The notes: generated by a model not told the origin, from the letters alone. Positions 24,250-34,657 are shown, counted from the first letter of the stretch. The stretch is DNA of 64,000 bases from Alphaproteobacteria bacterium casp-alpha6 (GCA_001510135.1 LFER01000038.1:1-64000), one strand, 5' to 3'. Numbers and translations: made by a program.

Positions 24250-25152
24250 TCAAACCACTCCCTGTGTGTGATAATTCCAAACCGCAAGTCCAAGCCCTGC
24301 GAGAATAAGAAGAAAGCCCATGGGGCGGACCACGCGGTGTCCGATCTCGGGCAGCTTTTCAAAAACCATAAAAAGCGTGGCCAGTCCCATCCATAAAAAA
24401 TTCATAACCCCACCGGCAAAGCCAAGCACCATGAAAAGCCAACAGCACCCAACACAAAACGCCCCAAGCCCGAGCCCCATACGCAAGCCACCGCCAAAAC
24501 CCGTTTTCCAATGACCCAGAAAATACATCATCGGACTGTGGCAAACACCGTGACAGATTTCCTTGGCGCGTGTGAATTGAAAGGCCCCCGCCGCAATCAA
24601 AAGCGCCGCAGAAAGCCAAATCGAGGTGGCAAGCCCCATCATGTCAATCAGGTTGAAGGACAAAAGAACCATCTGCGCCAAGGTGATGCAGGCTGCAAAA
24701 GCGACCCAAACATTACCATAGCCAAGCACCACGCCAAGCCATCCGGCCCGTGTGCCATTCGCGCTGAGCATCAGGTCTTCGTAACTTTTGAGAGTTGGGA
24801 CCATCGTCGGCAACATCATCGCAGCCATCATCACCGCCCACATTCCAAAAATCGCGATAAACCGTTTCAGCGCAGCTTTTACACCCGTATCTGCGGGCAT
24901 TGGCATGTCCATACTCTGTGAAAGTCCGGATGTTTGTGTCCCCTCTGAAGACATGACAGCCATCGTATCCATGGCTCCAGACGCCGGCATTGCCTCCAAG
25001 GTCATATCAGATACCGGCATATTCATACGCCCGAAAAAATCCATATCCATCGAATGGCTCAGGGAATAAAGCCATCCCCATGAGAGCAAAATTACCCCAA
25101 AAAAAGAAAGCCAATAGACCCCACGTAATGAAATTTGGGATGCCCTTTCCAA
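24250..25152 (-). CDS. DUF2182 integral membrane protein
   Basis: A 300-aa protein with about eight membrane segments, of the family described as predicted metal-binding integral membrane proteins. The hallmark is the His/Cys-rich loop 'EICHGVCHSPMMYF' (about 198-211) and 'GLGAFCVGCCWLFM' in the next helices. A Met-rich segment at 40-85 (MPVSDMTLEAM, TMAVM, QSMDMPMP) faces the exterior and resembles copper-binding Met clusters. First gene of the four-gene operon with DUF1326, dmdA and acuI. The metal and reaction are unknown. Confidence 0.88.
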   Translation of the reverse strand: MERASQISLRGVYWLSFFGVILLSWGWLYSLSHSMDMDFFGRMNMPVSDMTLEAMPASGAMDTMAVMSSEGTQTSGLSQSMDMPMPADTGVKAALKRFIAIFGMWAVMMAAMMLPTMVPTLKSYEDLMLSANGTRAGWLGVVLGYGNVWVAFAACITLAQMVLLSFNLIDMMGLATSIWLSAALLIAAGAFQFTRAKEICHGVCHSPMMYFLGHWKTGFGGGLRMGLGLGAFCVGCCWLFMVLGFAGGVMNFLWMGLATLFMVFEKLPEIGHRVVRPMGFLLILAGLGLAVWNYHTQGVV

Positions 25153-25225
25153 AGAAACCTCTCCGAATAAACTATGACGTCCGAGTCACAAGATTTTGCT
25201 TGTAATTTAAATGTCAGACTTTTAA

Positions 25226-25236
25226 TTGTAAGACAA
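25226..25236. promoter_or_regulatory. FadR/GntR-type operator TTGTAAGACAA
   Basis: A perfect match to TNGTNNNACNA, the operator class of FadR-subfamily regulators, directly abutting the GntR start codon and 74 bp before the DUF2182 start. A weaker TGTCAGACT site is centred 15 bp away at 25216. Binding here would control both directions. Confidence 0.6.
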
Positions 25237-25998
25237 ATGAAAATTGAACGAAAAGACACAACGTCAGATTTATCTGCACAAATTGCTTCTTCATTACGGG
25301 ATGCCATAATATCAGGTCATTTACGTGTGGATGAACGGTTGCCATCTGAGGCAGAGCTTGCTGAAGACTTTAATGTTTCCCGCCCGACGGTGCGAGAAGC
25401 TTTGAAGCGTCTGGCGGCACAATCTTTGATCCGCACGCAACGCGGTGCTTTCGGTGGGGCCTTTATTAATCGCATCGCCTTTGAAGAGGCTTATGGCCAA
25501 CATGTGACGACATCTACGCTTCTGCTTTCCATGAATGCCGTAAGCTTTGATGTTGCGTGCGAAGCGCGTTTTGCGATGGAGCGCGCCTGTGCGCCCTATG
25601 CCGCAAAACGGCGATCCGCTGATCATCTGGCAACCATGCGCGCAGAAATTCATCGTCAAAGTCAACCGGGGTTAAGTGACGAAAGCTGGTGTGCCTCGGA
25701 TGTGGCTTTTCACCGTGCCCTTGTGGATGCGGCCGGAAATCCAGTTTTGTCCTATCAACTGGCTGGCTCTGTCGAAGCGATGCAACCCTTGATGAATATG
25801 ATCACCTTTACAGCGCGAAACCGCGAAACGATTATTTCACTTCATACTGAGATAGCGGACCAATTGGACGCAGGGGATTTCGCGGCCGTTGAAGACCGAT
25901 TAAACAGACTTTGTGATTACACCAAAACGCTGGCTCACGATGTCATAGCATCCCGAGCGAAAGACAAAGCACAAAAAACGCGTAGATCAGGCATTTGA
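25237..25998 (+). CDS. GntR-family transcriptional regulator, FadR subfamily
   Basis: A 253-aa regulator. The winged helix-turn-helix covers residues 10-75 ('AIISGHLRVDERLPSEAELAEDF', 'VSRPTVREALKRL'). The C-terminal FCD ligand domain has the metal-binding Asp/His pattern 'SDVAFHRALVDAAGNPVL' (about 150-167) and the final 'LHTEIADQLDAGD'. The start at 25237 is chosen because the frame from 25174 would run through the operator. It is divergent from the dmdA operon and probably represses it, responding to an acyl-CoA or a DMSP product. A GntR regulator next to dmdA is known in other roseobacters. Confidence 0.88.
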   Translation: MKIERKDTTSDLSAQIASSLRDAIISGHLRVDERLPSEAELAEDFNVSRPTVREALKRLAAQSLIRTQRGAFGGAFINRIAFEEAYGQHVTTSTLLLSMNAVSFDVACEARFAMERACAPYAAKRRSADHLATMRAEIHRQSQPGLSDESWCASDVAFHRALVDAAGNPVLSYQLAGSVEAMQPLMNMITFTARNRETIISLHTEIADQLDAGDFAAVEDRLNRLCDYTKTLAHDVIASRAKDKAQKTRRSGI

Positions 25999-26105
25999 GG
26001 CGGTAAGGCCTATAGATCTATTGCACGACAACCCGTTAAGGCGTAGCACAGCCAAACGGAGTGCGGTCTCCTCAAGATTCTGATGGTCCGGTAAGGGTAA
26101 TCCAT

Positions 26106-27338
26106 ATGTCACTACTTGTGCGCGCTGAGCAAAATCGAAATATCAGACTATATCCATGGTTCGTTTTTTGCCGCAGTCTGTTTTTTTGGCAAGCCGTCTG
26201 GTTTTTGTTTTTTCAATCCAAATTAACTCCCGCAGAAGCCATTTTACTTTACGCGGTTTATGATATTTCAACGATGATCTTCGAAGTCCCTTCTGGATAT
26301 ATGTCTGACCGGTTGGGACGGAAAATAACACTCATTCTATCTGCGGGCTTAGGAGCATTTTGTTGTTTCTTTTTCATTTTTGGAACCGATTTTTTAGCCT
26401 TTGCGTTGGGCAACCTGATGCTTGGGGCCAGCATGGCATTGGCGTCTGGAACCGACAGCGCCCTTTTGTTTGAAACATTAAAGGCCGCCGGACGGGAAAA
26501 TGAAATCGAAGATCAAGAGATCAGGGCGTGGCGATTTTCCTTTTCTGCAGCAGCTATTTCTGCTTTGGGCGGAGGGCTTATGGCCTATGGAGATTACTTA
26601 TCGGTTTTTTACGCAACGATGCTGGCACAAGCCTTTGCATTGATTGTGATTTTCTTCATAAAATCGCCAGCACCCGCAGTATCAGCCGGATCAAACAACA
26701 AGAGGAGCAGTACAAAGCTTCGGTTTTTTGACACGGTTACCATCGGATTTCGCCATCCCGCGCTGCGGTGGTTTTTAGGCTTTGGAACGTTGGCTTATAT
26801 GTTCAGCCATGTGGGGTTTGTGTTTGGACAACCTTTCATTTTTGAAGCCCTTGGATCAGATCAGACACAATTCTTTGCCGTCATCGTGAGTGGCAGCGTG
26901 AGCGCTGCGATGATGGGTGTGTCGTTGCTGGCCTCAGCTGTCTCCAAACGACTACGTCAGGGATTAGGCCTCGCAGGCATTTTGCTATTTGCCTTTGCGA
27001 TACAAATTTCGATCAACGGGGTGTTGGCCATCGAAAATTCCATCTATCTCAGTGCCATATTATTGCTGCGGATGGTACCGGATGCATTTTCCCGCCCGTA
27101 TATCCTTGCAGCTGTGCAGCCACTCTTGGCCAATGACAATCGTGCTACTTATCTTTCTATGCAAAGCTTTCTCGGGCGGGTGATATTTGCCGTCACCCTT
27201 TACGGTGCAGCGACTTACAGCGGGGGCGTCAGCCCCCTGCCCTATGATATCTTACAAGTGATTTTGACGACCTATTTTATGGCAGGCCTTGTAAGTTTCG
27301 CATTATTCTGGAGCACAGCGCGCTGTCTTCGCGTCTGA
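26106..27338 (+). CDS. MFS transporter
   Basis: A 410-aa permease with twelve hydrophobic segments. The loop between TM2 and TM3, 'GYMSDRLGRKITLIL' (about 70-84), is the MFS signature, preceded by 'FEVPSG', a mark of the subgroup with EntS/tetracycline-type permeases. The start at 26106 has AAGGG nine bases before it. Substrate unknown. It follows the GntR regulator by 107 bp on the same strand and ends four bases from the convergent uvrA stop. Confidence 0.85.
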   Translation: MSLLVRAEQNRNIRLYPWFVFCRSLFFWQAVWFLFFQSKLTPAEAILLYAVYDISTMIFEVPSGYMSDRLGRKITLILSAGLGAFCCFFFIFGTDFLAFALGNLMLGASMALASGTDSALLFETLKAAGRENEIEDQEIRAWRFSFSAAAISALGGGLMAYGDYLSVFYATMLAQAFALIVIFFIKSPAPAVSAGSNNKRSSTKLRFFDTVTIGFRHPALRWFLGFGTLAYMFSHVGFVFGQPFIFEALGSDQTQFFAVIVSGSVSAAMMGVSLLASAVSKRLRQGLGLAGILLFAFAIQISINGVLAIENSIYLSAILLLRMVPDAFSRPYILAAVQPLLANDNRATYLSMQSFLGRVIFAVTLYGAATYSGGVSPLPYDILQVILTTYFMAGLVSFALFWSTARCLRV

Positions 27339-27342
27339 TCCA

Positions 27343-30201
27343 TTATTCCGCGGCCACGCGACTTTCTTCCAACATGGGTTTCAGGTACCGCCCCGTATAG
27401 CTTTCAGCGATCCCAGCGACGGTTTCCGGCGTGCCCACAGCAACAATCTGTCCCCCGCCTTCGCCGCCTTCGGGACCAATATCAATGATCCAATCAGCCG
27501 TCTTTACCACATCCAAATTATGTTCGATGACGATGACCGAATTGCCCTGCTCCACCAGTTCATGCAAAACTTCCAATAGCTTTCTCACGTCTTCAAAATG
27601 CAATCCCGTTGTGGGTTCATCCAAGATATAAAGCGTACGCCCCGTGGACCTTTTGGACAACTCTTTGGACAATTTCACACGTTGTGCCTCACCACCGGAA
27701 AGTGTTGTCGCCTGCTGGCCGACTTTGATGTAACCAAGTCCAACTTGAACAAGGGCATCCATTTTTTCACGAATGGACGGCACTGCTTGAAAGAACTGCT
27801 GTGCGTCTTCTACTGTCATGTCCAACACATCAGCTATACTCTTGCCTTTGAATTTGATTTCAAGAGTTTCCCTATTGTATCGCGCCCCTTGGCAGGTTTC
27901 ACAAGTGACATAAACATCGGGCAAGAAATGCATTTCAATCTTGATTACGCCATCTCCCTGACAGGCTTCGCAACGTCCCCCTTTGACGTTGAAGCTAAAG
28001 CGCCCAGGCTTATAACCGCGTGCTTTTGCTTCAGGCATGCCTGCAAACCAATCACGTATCGGTGTAAAGGCTCCTGTGTAGGTTGCAGGATTTGAGCGCG
28101 GCGTGCGTCCGATGGGGCGTTGATCAATGTCAATAACCTTATCGAGATGCTCAAGCCCCTTGATTGTTTCACAGGGTGCCGGCGTTTGTTTTGCACCATT
28201 AAGCCGCATAGAGGCCGTCTTGAACAAAGTCTCGATCGTGAGTGTCGATTTACCTCCGCCCGAAACACCCGTTACACAGACAAATCTGCCCAAGGGATAC
28301 TCTGCCGTTACGGATTTAAGGTTATTTCCGGTGGCATTAACAACCGTCACGGACTTGCCGTTACCGGAACGCCGTTCATGAGGTATTTCGATTTTGCGTG
28401 TGCCGCTCAAATATTGACCCGTCAGAGATTTGGGATCTTTGGCAACCTCATGCGGTTTACCACGGCTCACCACTTGCCCGCCATGCACTCCGGCACCGGG
28501 ACCAATGTCAAAGACGTAATCTGCTTCTCGTATCGCTTCTTCGTCATGTTCCACAACAATCACAGTATTACCCTGATCGCGCAGGTTTTTAAGCGTCACC
28601 AGCAGGCGATCATTGTCGCGCTGATGCAAACCGATCGATGGTTCATCAAGAACGTAAAGAACCCCCGTCAGCCCGCTTCCAATCTGACTTGCGAGACGAA
28701 TGCGCTGGCTTTCGCCGCCCGAAAGCGTCCCCGCATTGCGACTGAGCGTGAGATATTCCAAACCAACGTTGTTAAGAAACCCCAAACGTTCGCGAATTTC
28801 TTTCAGAATTGTTGCAGCGATTTCATTTTTTTGCTTGGTGAGGCTGTCGGGGACGCTGGAGCACCATTCATATGCGTCTTTAATCGACATCTGAACCACT
28901 TGCCCGACATGTATACCGGCAATTTTTACGGCTAAGGCCTCCGGTTTTAGACGGTAGCCGCCACACCCCCCACAGGGTCGGTTGTTTTGATAGGTTTCAA
29001 ATTCCTCGCGGATCCAGCTGCTATCGGTTTCACGATAACGCCGTTCCATATTTGGAATCACTCCCTCAAAGACGCGGCTCACCTGATAAATGCGTCCCCC
29101 TTCATCATAACGAAATTGGATCTCCTGTTCTCCGGATCCGTAGAGGAATACAGTTTTCACCTGTTCCGGCAAATCCTTCCAAGGGGATTTCGGTGAAAAC
29201 CCATAATGTTTTGCAATTGCTTCTATGGTCTGAAGAAAATAAGGGCTTTTGCCTTTGCGCCACGGCGCCAGTGCTCCATCAGAAATTCTAAGCGTTTGAT
29301 CAGGCACAACAAGGCGCTCGTCAAAGAAAAGTTCCACCCCCAACCCATCGCACTCAGGACAAGCCCCATAGGGTGCGTTAAACGAAAAGAGCCGAGGTTC
29401 AATTTCGGGAATGGTAAAACCACTGACCGGACAGGCAAAATTTTCACTAAATGTAAAACGCTCCGGTTCCCCTTCGCTCGGGGCGGTTTCCAAAACTGCA
29501 ATCCCATCGGCAAGATCAAGTGCAGTGCGAAAGCTATCGGCAAGCCGTGTTTCCATACCTTCACGCACGACGATCCGGTCTACCACCACATCTATGTCAT
29601 GGCGAAATTTCTTGTCCAATGTGGGTGGTTCATCCAACTCATAAAAAGCACCATCCACTTTTACACGCTGGAAACCCTGCTTGCGCAACTCCAGAAACTC
29701 TTTACGGTATTCACCTTTGCGGTCCCGAACTATTGGGGCAAGAAGATAGGCACGGGTGCCCTCCTCCATCTGCATGACACGATCCACCATATCCTGTACC
29801 TGTTGCGCCTCAATCGGCAGACCGGTCGCGGGACTGAAGGGCGTGCCGGCGCGCGCAAAAAGAAGGCGAAGGTAGTCGTATATCTCAGTCACCGTTCCGA
29901 CCGTTGAGCGCGGATTTTTGCTTGTGGTTTTCTGTTCGATGGAAATCGCAGGGCTCAGACCAGCAATGTGATCGACATCCGGTTTTTCCATCATATCGAG
30001 GAACTGGCGTGCATAGGCGCTCAGTGACTCAACGTAGCGCCTTTGGCCTTCGGCATAAATCGTATCAAACGCCAAAGAGGATTTGCCAGATCCCGAAAGA
30101 CCCGTGATCACGACCAATTCGTTGCGCGGAATATCAACGTCAATGGATTTCAAATTATGTTCGCGCGCACCGCGCACTTCTATAAATTTCAATTCAGCCA
30201 T
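27343..30201 (-). CDS. uvrA: excinuclease ABC subunit A
   Basis: A 952-aa nucleotide-excision-repair ATPase that finds DNA damage with UvrB. Two ABC modules are seen: Walker [10 protein letters not shown] (about 34-42) and GVSGGGKST (about 645), signature motifs 'LSGGESQRI' and 'LSGGEAQRV', and Walker B with '[10 protein letters not shown]' and '[10 protein letters not shown]'. Two CxxC zinc fingers are present (CPECDGLG and CEACQGDG...CETCQG). AGAGGA precedes the ATG. Full family length, nothing odd. A LexA-type site was not evident in the upstream AT-rich stretch. Confidence 0.97.
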   Translation of the reverse strand: MAELKFIEVRGAREHNLKSIDVDIPRNELVVITGLSGSGKSSLAFDTIYAEGQRRYVESLSAYARQFLDMMEKPDVDHIAGLSPAISIEQKTTSKNPRSTVGTVTEIYDYLRLLFARAGTPFSPATGLPIEAQQVQDMVDRVMQMEEGTRAYLLAPIVRDRKGEYRKEFLELRKQGFQRVKVDGAFYELDEPPTLDKKFRHDIDVVVDRIVVREGMETRLADSFRTALDLADGIAVLETAPSEGEPERFTFSENFACPVSGFTIPEIEPRLFSFNAPYGACPECDGLGVELFFDERLVVPDQTLRISDGALAPWRKGKSPYFLQTIEAIAKHYGFSPKSPWKDLPEQVKTVFLYGSGEQEIQFRYDEGGRIYQVSRVFEGVIPNMERRYRETDSSWIREEFETYQNNRPCGGCGGYRLKPEALAVKIAGIHVGQVVQMSIKDAYEWCSSVPDSLTKQKNEIAATILKEIRERLGFLNNVGLEYLTLSRNAGTLSGGESQRIRLASQIGSGLTGVLYVLDEPSIGLHQRDNDRLLVTLKNLRDQGNTVIVVEHDEEAIREADYVFDIGPGAGVHGGQVVSRGKPHEVAKDPKSLTGQYLSGTRKIEIPHERRSGNGKSVTVVNATGNNLKSVTAEYPLGRFVCVTGVSGGGKSTLTIETLFKTASMRLNGAKQTPAPCETIKGLEHLDKVIDIDQRPIGRTPRSNPATYTGAFTPIRDWFAGMPEAKARGYKPGRFSFNVKGGRCEACQGDGVIKIEMHFLPDVYVTCETCQGARYNRETLEIKFKGKSIADVLDMTVEDAQQFFQAVPSIREKMDALVQVGLGYIKVGQQATTLSGGEAQRVKLSKELSKRSTGRTLYILDEPTTGLHFEDVRKLLEVLHELVEQGNSVIVIEHNLDVVKTADWIIDIGPEGGEGGGQIVAVGTPETVAGIAESYTGRYLKPMLEESRVAAE

Positions 30202-30507
30202 CTGCCATCCTCTTAGCTGAAAGTCTACTTAGCGCGAATATAACGGAACGCCAATAAAATTATAAGAACATAAGAAGAACAAATATATGCTTTTTTGACC
30301 TTCACAGATTATAATTTTCGTCATTTCTTCAAAGGTGCAGTCATTCTGTGAACGGATTTGAACGTGCTACCAAAGACTATTGTGGCAAAAAAGTCTTTCA
30401 ATGCGGCTCTTTATGGTGACAAGCAACTTTACAAATGGGAAGAAAATCGTTTTCTTCCGGTCGAAACTAGAGAAAGCCGCAATGGCGAATCCAAAATGGG
30501 AAGAGGT
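30202..30507. other. AT-rich intergenic region between uvrA and glucokinase
   Basis: No gene is supportable. It should hold divergent promoters. An in-frame extension of the glucokinase frame to 30358 exists, but lacks a ribosome site and carries residues not expected of the family. Confidence 0.4.
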
Positions 30508-31452
30508 ATGATGTCGCGTGGAGGCGTCCATCTTGTTGCTGATGTCGGTGGTACAAATACCCGACTTGCGCTGAGCGCCGGAACCGCCCTGCGCAAAGAG
30601 ACGCTCAAGCGTTACGAAAATGCAACCGCTTCCTGTCTGGAAGATATTCTTGATCGATACATCTCTGAGATGAACGTATCCTCGTTCGACGGGATTTGCA
30701 TTGCTGTTGCCGGCCCTGCCCATCAAGATCGGGCAGAATTAACAAATATTGACTGGACCATCCAAAAATCTGCGCTTCAAAAAATCGCAAAAACCGAAAA
30801 GGCAGGCATTATCAATGATATGCAAGCGCAAGGTTATGCGCTTTCAGCTTTGGAAAACGCCGACATTAAACATGTTTATGGCACGCCGCATGTGGATAAG
30901 ACAAAACGCATGCTGGTCTGTGGGGTCGGAACAGGCTTTAATATAGCACTCAGTATTCCTACGCCCCATGGCGTCATTGTTCCCCCTGCCGAAGCTGGGC
31001 ATACAAGACTGCCAGTGCGCAACGCGACAGAACAAAAAGTTGCCGACTATCTGATCAAGAAAAACGGCTTTGCAGAAGTGGAAGAAGTGATTTCAGGCCG
31101 CGGTATGGCGCTCGTGAACCATGTTCTCTATCCAAATTCGCCTCGCACGTCACAGGACGTAATCCAATCGGCACCAGAAAACGCCGAGGCGCGCCATGTC
31201 ATCGACGTATTTTGTGGCTTTGCTGGCTCTTATTTCGGTGATCTGGCTCTCACGACTTTGCCCGAAGGTGGAATTTTTTTGATCGGCGGACTCGCACGTG
31301 CCTTGGAACCTTTTGTGAGTGAGACGAACTTTGGCGCAGCCTTTTGCGACAAAGGGCGATTTTCTGAGATGAACAAATCCTTTGGCGTCAACCTTGTTGT
31401 AGATGATTTCGCGGCTCTCAAGGGCTGTGCGAATTACCTTACCCAAAGATAG
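30508..31452 (+). CDS. glk: glucokinase
   Basis: A 314-aa ATP-dependent hexokinase of the proteobacterial Glk family, phosphorylating glucose at C6. The N-terminal phosphate loop 'LVADVGGTNTRLAL' begins at about residue 7. 'AVAGPAHQDRAELTNIDW' near 72 and 'NDMQAQGYAL' near 105 are family motifs, and 'GTGFNIAL' binds ATP. GGAAGAGG precedes adjacent ATGs at 30508 and 30511, either of which fits; starts further up lack a site. The stop overlaps the convergent MFS gene by 14 bases. Confidence 0.9.
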   Translation: MMSRGGVHLVADVGGTNTRLALSAGTALRKETLKRYENATASCLEDILDRYISEMNVSSFDGICIAVAGPAHQDRAELTNIDWTIQKSALQKIAKTEKAGIINDMQAQGYALSALENADIKHVYGTPHVDKTKRMLVCGVGTGFNIALSIPTPHGVIVPPAEAGHTRLPVRNATEQKVADYLIKKNGFAEVEEVISGRGMALVNHVLYPNSPRTSQDVIQSAPENAEARHVIDVFCGFAGSYFGDLALTTLPEGGIFLIGGLARALEPFVSETNFGAAFCDKGRFSEMNKSFGVNLVVDDFAALKGCANYLTQR

Positions 31453-32665
31453 TTTGAAGCGCTGATTTCGAACGCGACACTCCGATCAGCATCGAAAGGC
31501 TGCAGAGCAAGAAAAATCCCGCAATCGACAGGTATTGGGTATCAAGCGCAATGCCCGCGTCAATCAAAACCCCTGTAATTCCTGGTCCGATTGCGGAGCC
31601 AAGGACCATAACGGCGGCGGCCATAGCTTTAATCGCCCCCAAATGTTGCGTCCCGTAAAATTCTGCCCAAAACGCATTGGGCAGCGTTGCATTCGCCCCG
31701 GAAGTCATCGCAAAAAACAATAACCCTACGAATAAAAATGTAATATCTGCGCTCTGCGAAAAACAAATGAAGGCAATTGAGAGCGGAAACTGATAAAAGG
31801 GGATCAATCGGGCAGTGCCGAATTTATCCAGTGCCCAACCTGAGACCAGCATCGCCAGAACACCACTAGCCGTATAAACCGGAAGCAAAGAGACAAACGC
31901 AATATGATCCCATCCCTTAATTTCCGAATAATGGACCTGATGAAAGAAAAATGCTGTTCCAAAGGCACTTGGTCCCAGTAACGCGGGAACCATAAACCAG
32001 AACAGCGGATGGGAAAGTGCCTGCCTGCGTGTCCAATGACGCCCGTTCATTCCTGGCGATATATTTTCCTGCGCAAGCGCTTGAGGCGTTCGTTCCTCTT
32101 TCAAAAGCCACCAAAGCAACGGTGCGGCAAACAAAAGCAGTAAGGCGGAAACCAGCCACAAGTTATGCCATGCGACATACCCCATAAGGAACACAAAAAC
32201 GATGGGCAGCACTGCTTCTCCAAATGAAAAGCCTAAAGTCGCCAGTGAAAGCGCCCTGCCCCGATTGGCGATGAACCAGCGTGACATTGCAACCACCGCC
32301 AGATGAGAACACATGCCTTGGCCGAAAAACCGCAACGCAAATATAACAAAGGGCAAGTAAACAGCAGAATGCAACCCAGCCATCGCCACCGCAGCCAAAG
32401 CAAGCCCAAAGAAAACAATCACCCCCAAAATACGGGTCCGAAAAATATCAGTAAGAACACCGGCCCAGATCATCACCACCGCAGATGCTGTGGTCCCCAA
32501 AGAATAAATCCCGCCCCAAGCCGCGTGTGACAACCCAAACTCTTCTCGAATGTGCCCCCCGAAAATAGAAATGAAAAATGTTTGGCCAAAACTCGACATG
32601 AATGTCAAAAGCACTCCGGCCCAAAGCCAGCTCGCATTCGTTTTCAGGAACTCTGTGAATCTCAT
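31439..32665 (-). CDS. MFS transporter, nitrate/monocarboxylate-like type
   Basis: A 408-aa permease with twelve hydrophobic segments. 'GQTFFISIFGGHIREEFGLSHAAWGGIYSLGT' (short form: FFISIFGGHIREEF) at TM1-TM2 and 'MSRWFIANRGRALSLATLGFS' near 130-150 are typical of the monocarboxylate/oxalate-like MFS group. Substrate unknown. Its 3' end overlaps the convergent glk end by 14 bases, so transcripts from both sides collide there. Confidence 0.85.
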   Translation of the reverse strand: MRFTEFLKTNASWLWAGVLLTFMSSFGQTFFISIFGGHIREEFGLSHAAWGGIYSLGTTASAVVMIWAGVLTDIFRTRILGVIVFFGLALAAVAMAGLHSAVYLPFVIFALRFFGQGMCSHLAVVAMSRWFIANRGRALSLATLGFSFGEAVLPIVFVFLMGYVAWHNLWLVSALLLLFAAPLLWWLLKEERTPQALAQENISPGMNGRHWTRRQALSHPLFWFMVPALLGPSAFGTAFFFHQVHYSEIKGWDHIAFVSLLPVYTASGVLAMLVSGWALDKFGTARLIPFYQFPLSIAFICFSQSADITFLFVGLLFFAMTSGANATLPNAFWAEFYGTQHLGAIKAMAAAVMVLGSAIGPGITGVLIDAGIALDTQYLSIAGFFLLCSLSMLIGVSRSKSALQTIFG

Positions 32666-32885
32666 AATCGTCCAATTCGCAAGTCTTTGCCGCCAACGTC
32701 ATAAATTCACCGCCACTGGACTGGAAGCTGTGGCGAATGTTTATGGAATTACCCTCTCATTAGACGAAATTTGAGTAAGGTATAAGGCAAATTCGACAAA
32801 TATAATGTCGTTCTCAGGTCAGATTTCCGCCAAACCACATTTCAGGGTTACAAGCATCAAAAGACTGAGAAAACAGGTTAGCTTG

Positions 32886-33728
32886 ATGACGCATACAGCA
32901 GAACAGTTTATCAATCTCAAAGATTATCCAATTGATCAAGACAATGCGGAACGGTCCTCGTTGCTTGCCTCTGTGCGTAGGGATCTTCAAAACGACGGTT
33001 GTGCCGTTTTGAAAAATTTCCTCACAAAGCAAGGGATTGAGGCGCTTGTCAGCGAAGCAGACAGTGTTTCACAGCAGGCTCATAAATCCTTTAACCGCAC
33101 GAATGTGTATTTCACGAAAGATGATCCAACCCTGCCGCGAAACGATCCACGCCGACAGTTTTTTGATCGCTCCAATAGCTTTATACCTGCTGATAACTTT
33201 GTCCCCGATGGCCCGCTGCGACAGGTACATAATTTTGTTGGGTTTGAAACCTTCATAAAGGATGCCCTGCAAGAACCTCGTTTTTATCGCTACGCTGATC
33301 CTTTGGCGGATGTCATCGTCAATATGGCAGAAGAGGGAAATGGATTTCCGTGGCATTTTGATACCAATAATTTCACTGTGACGCTCGCGCTTCAAAATGC
33401 GGATGCCGGCGGAGAATTTGAATATGCTCCAGCCATCCGCAAAGAAGGAGAGAATTTTCAAGAGGTCTCTCGCGTGCTCAACGGTACGTCTGACAAGGTT
33501 GTTTCCTTGCGTCTGGAACCTGGAGATTTGCAATTGTTTCGCGGACGCTATTCACTGCATCGTGTCGCGCCGCTTTTTGGCAAAACACCACGCTACGTGG
33601 CTATTTTTTCATATGTTGAAGAACCCAATATGGTCGGCGCGCCCGAACGCACCAAACAGCTCTATGGGCGTCTGTTGCCTATTCATTTGCAACGCGCGGG
33701 ATTTCGGGCGGATGCCTATATTGATTAA
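32886..33728 (+). CDS. 2-oxoglutarate/Fe(II)-dependent oxygenase-like protein
   Basis: A 280-aa protein with a jelly-roll oxygenase pattern. The iron ligands are His and Asp in 'WHFDTNNFTVTLAL' (about 158-171) and a distal His in 'YSLHRVAP' (about 227). The 2OG-binding Arg is likely in 'TPRYVAIFSY'. HxD, not HxG, is present, so it is a hydroxylase-type rather than a halogenase-type centre. The start at 32886 is preceded by AGGT; an earlier ATG at 32805 is unlikely. Substrate unknown. Its stop overlaps the convergent EamA gene by four bases. Confidence 0.8.
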   Translation: MTHTAEQFINLKDYPIDQDNAERSSLLASVRRDLQNDGCAVLKNFLTKQGIEALVSEADSVSQQAHKSFNRTNVYFTKDDPTLPRNDPRRQFFDRSNSFIPADNFVPDGPLRQVHNFVGFETFIKDALQEPRFYRYADPLADVIVNMAEEGNGFPWHFDTNNFTVTLALQNADAGGEFEYAPAIRKEGENFQEVSRVLNGTSDKVVSLRLEPGDLQLFRGRYSLHRVAPLFGKTPRYVAIFSYVEEPNMVGAPERTKQLYGRLLPIHLQRAGFRADAYID

Positions 33729-34657
33729 CGATCTGACCTTGGCGGGTTTAAATCGGTCTTTTTGTTCTGAACCGAAAATACTTCAAAAAGAGCCGCAATG
33801 ATAATCGCCGCAGCGCCCCCCCACTGCACCAAGCTCATCCTTTCCTCCGGTACGAGTAGCGATGCGCTGACGATTGCCACCAAAACTTCTGACATCATCA
33901 AAACCCCCACTCTGCCCGGATAAAGCACCTGAGATATGATCATTAGCAGTAGCGTTGAGGGCAAAAGAATAAAAACCGACGCCCCTAACGTAATTGGAAG
34001 ACTTTGAACGACAAGTAGCCAGTCCGGCGCCTGCGCTTGATATATTAACAGAGCAAAAATCAAAGCCACAAGCGTTGTTGATATCAATTGAAACCATGTG
34101 ATCAGCAATGCAGGGCTTTGAGGCCAGCGTTTTATACAGGTTGCGCCAATTGCCCAAAAACCTCCGGCCAATAGCCCGTAAAGATCTCCAATATTGAGCG
34201 CAACAGACGCAGTCTGATCTGGGCTCAACAAAATAAAGCACCCCAAAAGCCCTACCGAAATTGCGATCGCCCGCGTCCTTGTAAAGGGTTCGGAGAGAAT
34301 AAAAATACCCAGCAATGTTGACCAGATTGGAGTGAGGTAAAATAATAGCGTTGCGCGCACGATAGTCGTTTCAAGCATAGCAAAGGTATAAAATGCAAAT
34401 CCAATTCCGACAGAAAGGCCAGACCAAAATGCCTCTCTCACCCCACTGTCAGGACGGATCAGCAAAGTCAGCATAAAGGGCGTCAAGCAGAGCGCAGGAA
34501 ACAGATTCATCAACGCCACAGGCCAAACACCGTCTATGCCCATTTCAGCCAAGGCACGCACGGGTAACCAATAAAGCCCCCACAATGACGCTGCGCCAAA
34601 CATTACAAAACTTAATGTCTTGTCGGAATATCCCTTGATGTTAAAGGCAGGCGGCAT
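33725..34657 (-). CDS. EamA/DMT-family transporter
   Basis: A 310-aa protein with ten hydrophobic segments in two EamA repeats, as in drug/metabolite exporters. 'GAASLWGLYWLPVRALAE' opens the first repeat; 'LYGLLAGGFWAIGATCIKRW' opens the second. The start is uncertain: the ATG at 34657 has no ribosome site, while ATG 34699 and TTG 34726 would add residues before TM1. It faces the oxygenase gene. Substrate unknown. Confidence 0.82.
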   Translation of the reverse strand: MPPAFNIKGYSDKTLSFVMFGAASLWGLYWLPVRALAEMGIDGVWPVALMNLFPALCLTPFMLTLLIRPDSGVREAFWSGLSVGIGFAFYTFAMLETTIVRATLLFYLTPIWSTLLGIFILSEPFTRTRAIAISVGLLGCFILLSPDQTASVALNIGDLYGLLAGGFWAIGATCIKRWPQSPALLITWFQLISTTLVALIFALLIYQAQAPDWLLVVQSLPITLGASVFILLPSTLLLMIISQVLYPGRVGVLMMSEVLVAIVSASLLVPEERMSLVQWGGAAAIIIAALFEVFSVQNKKTDLNPPRSDR

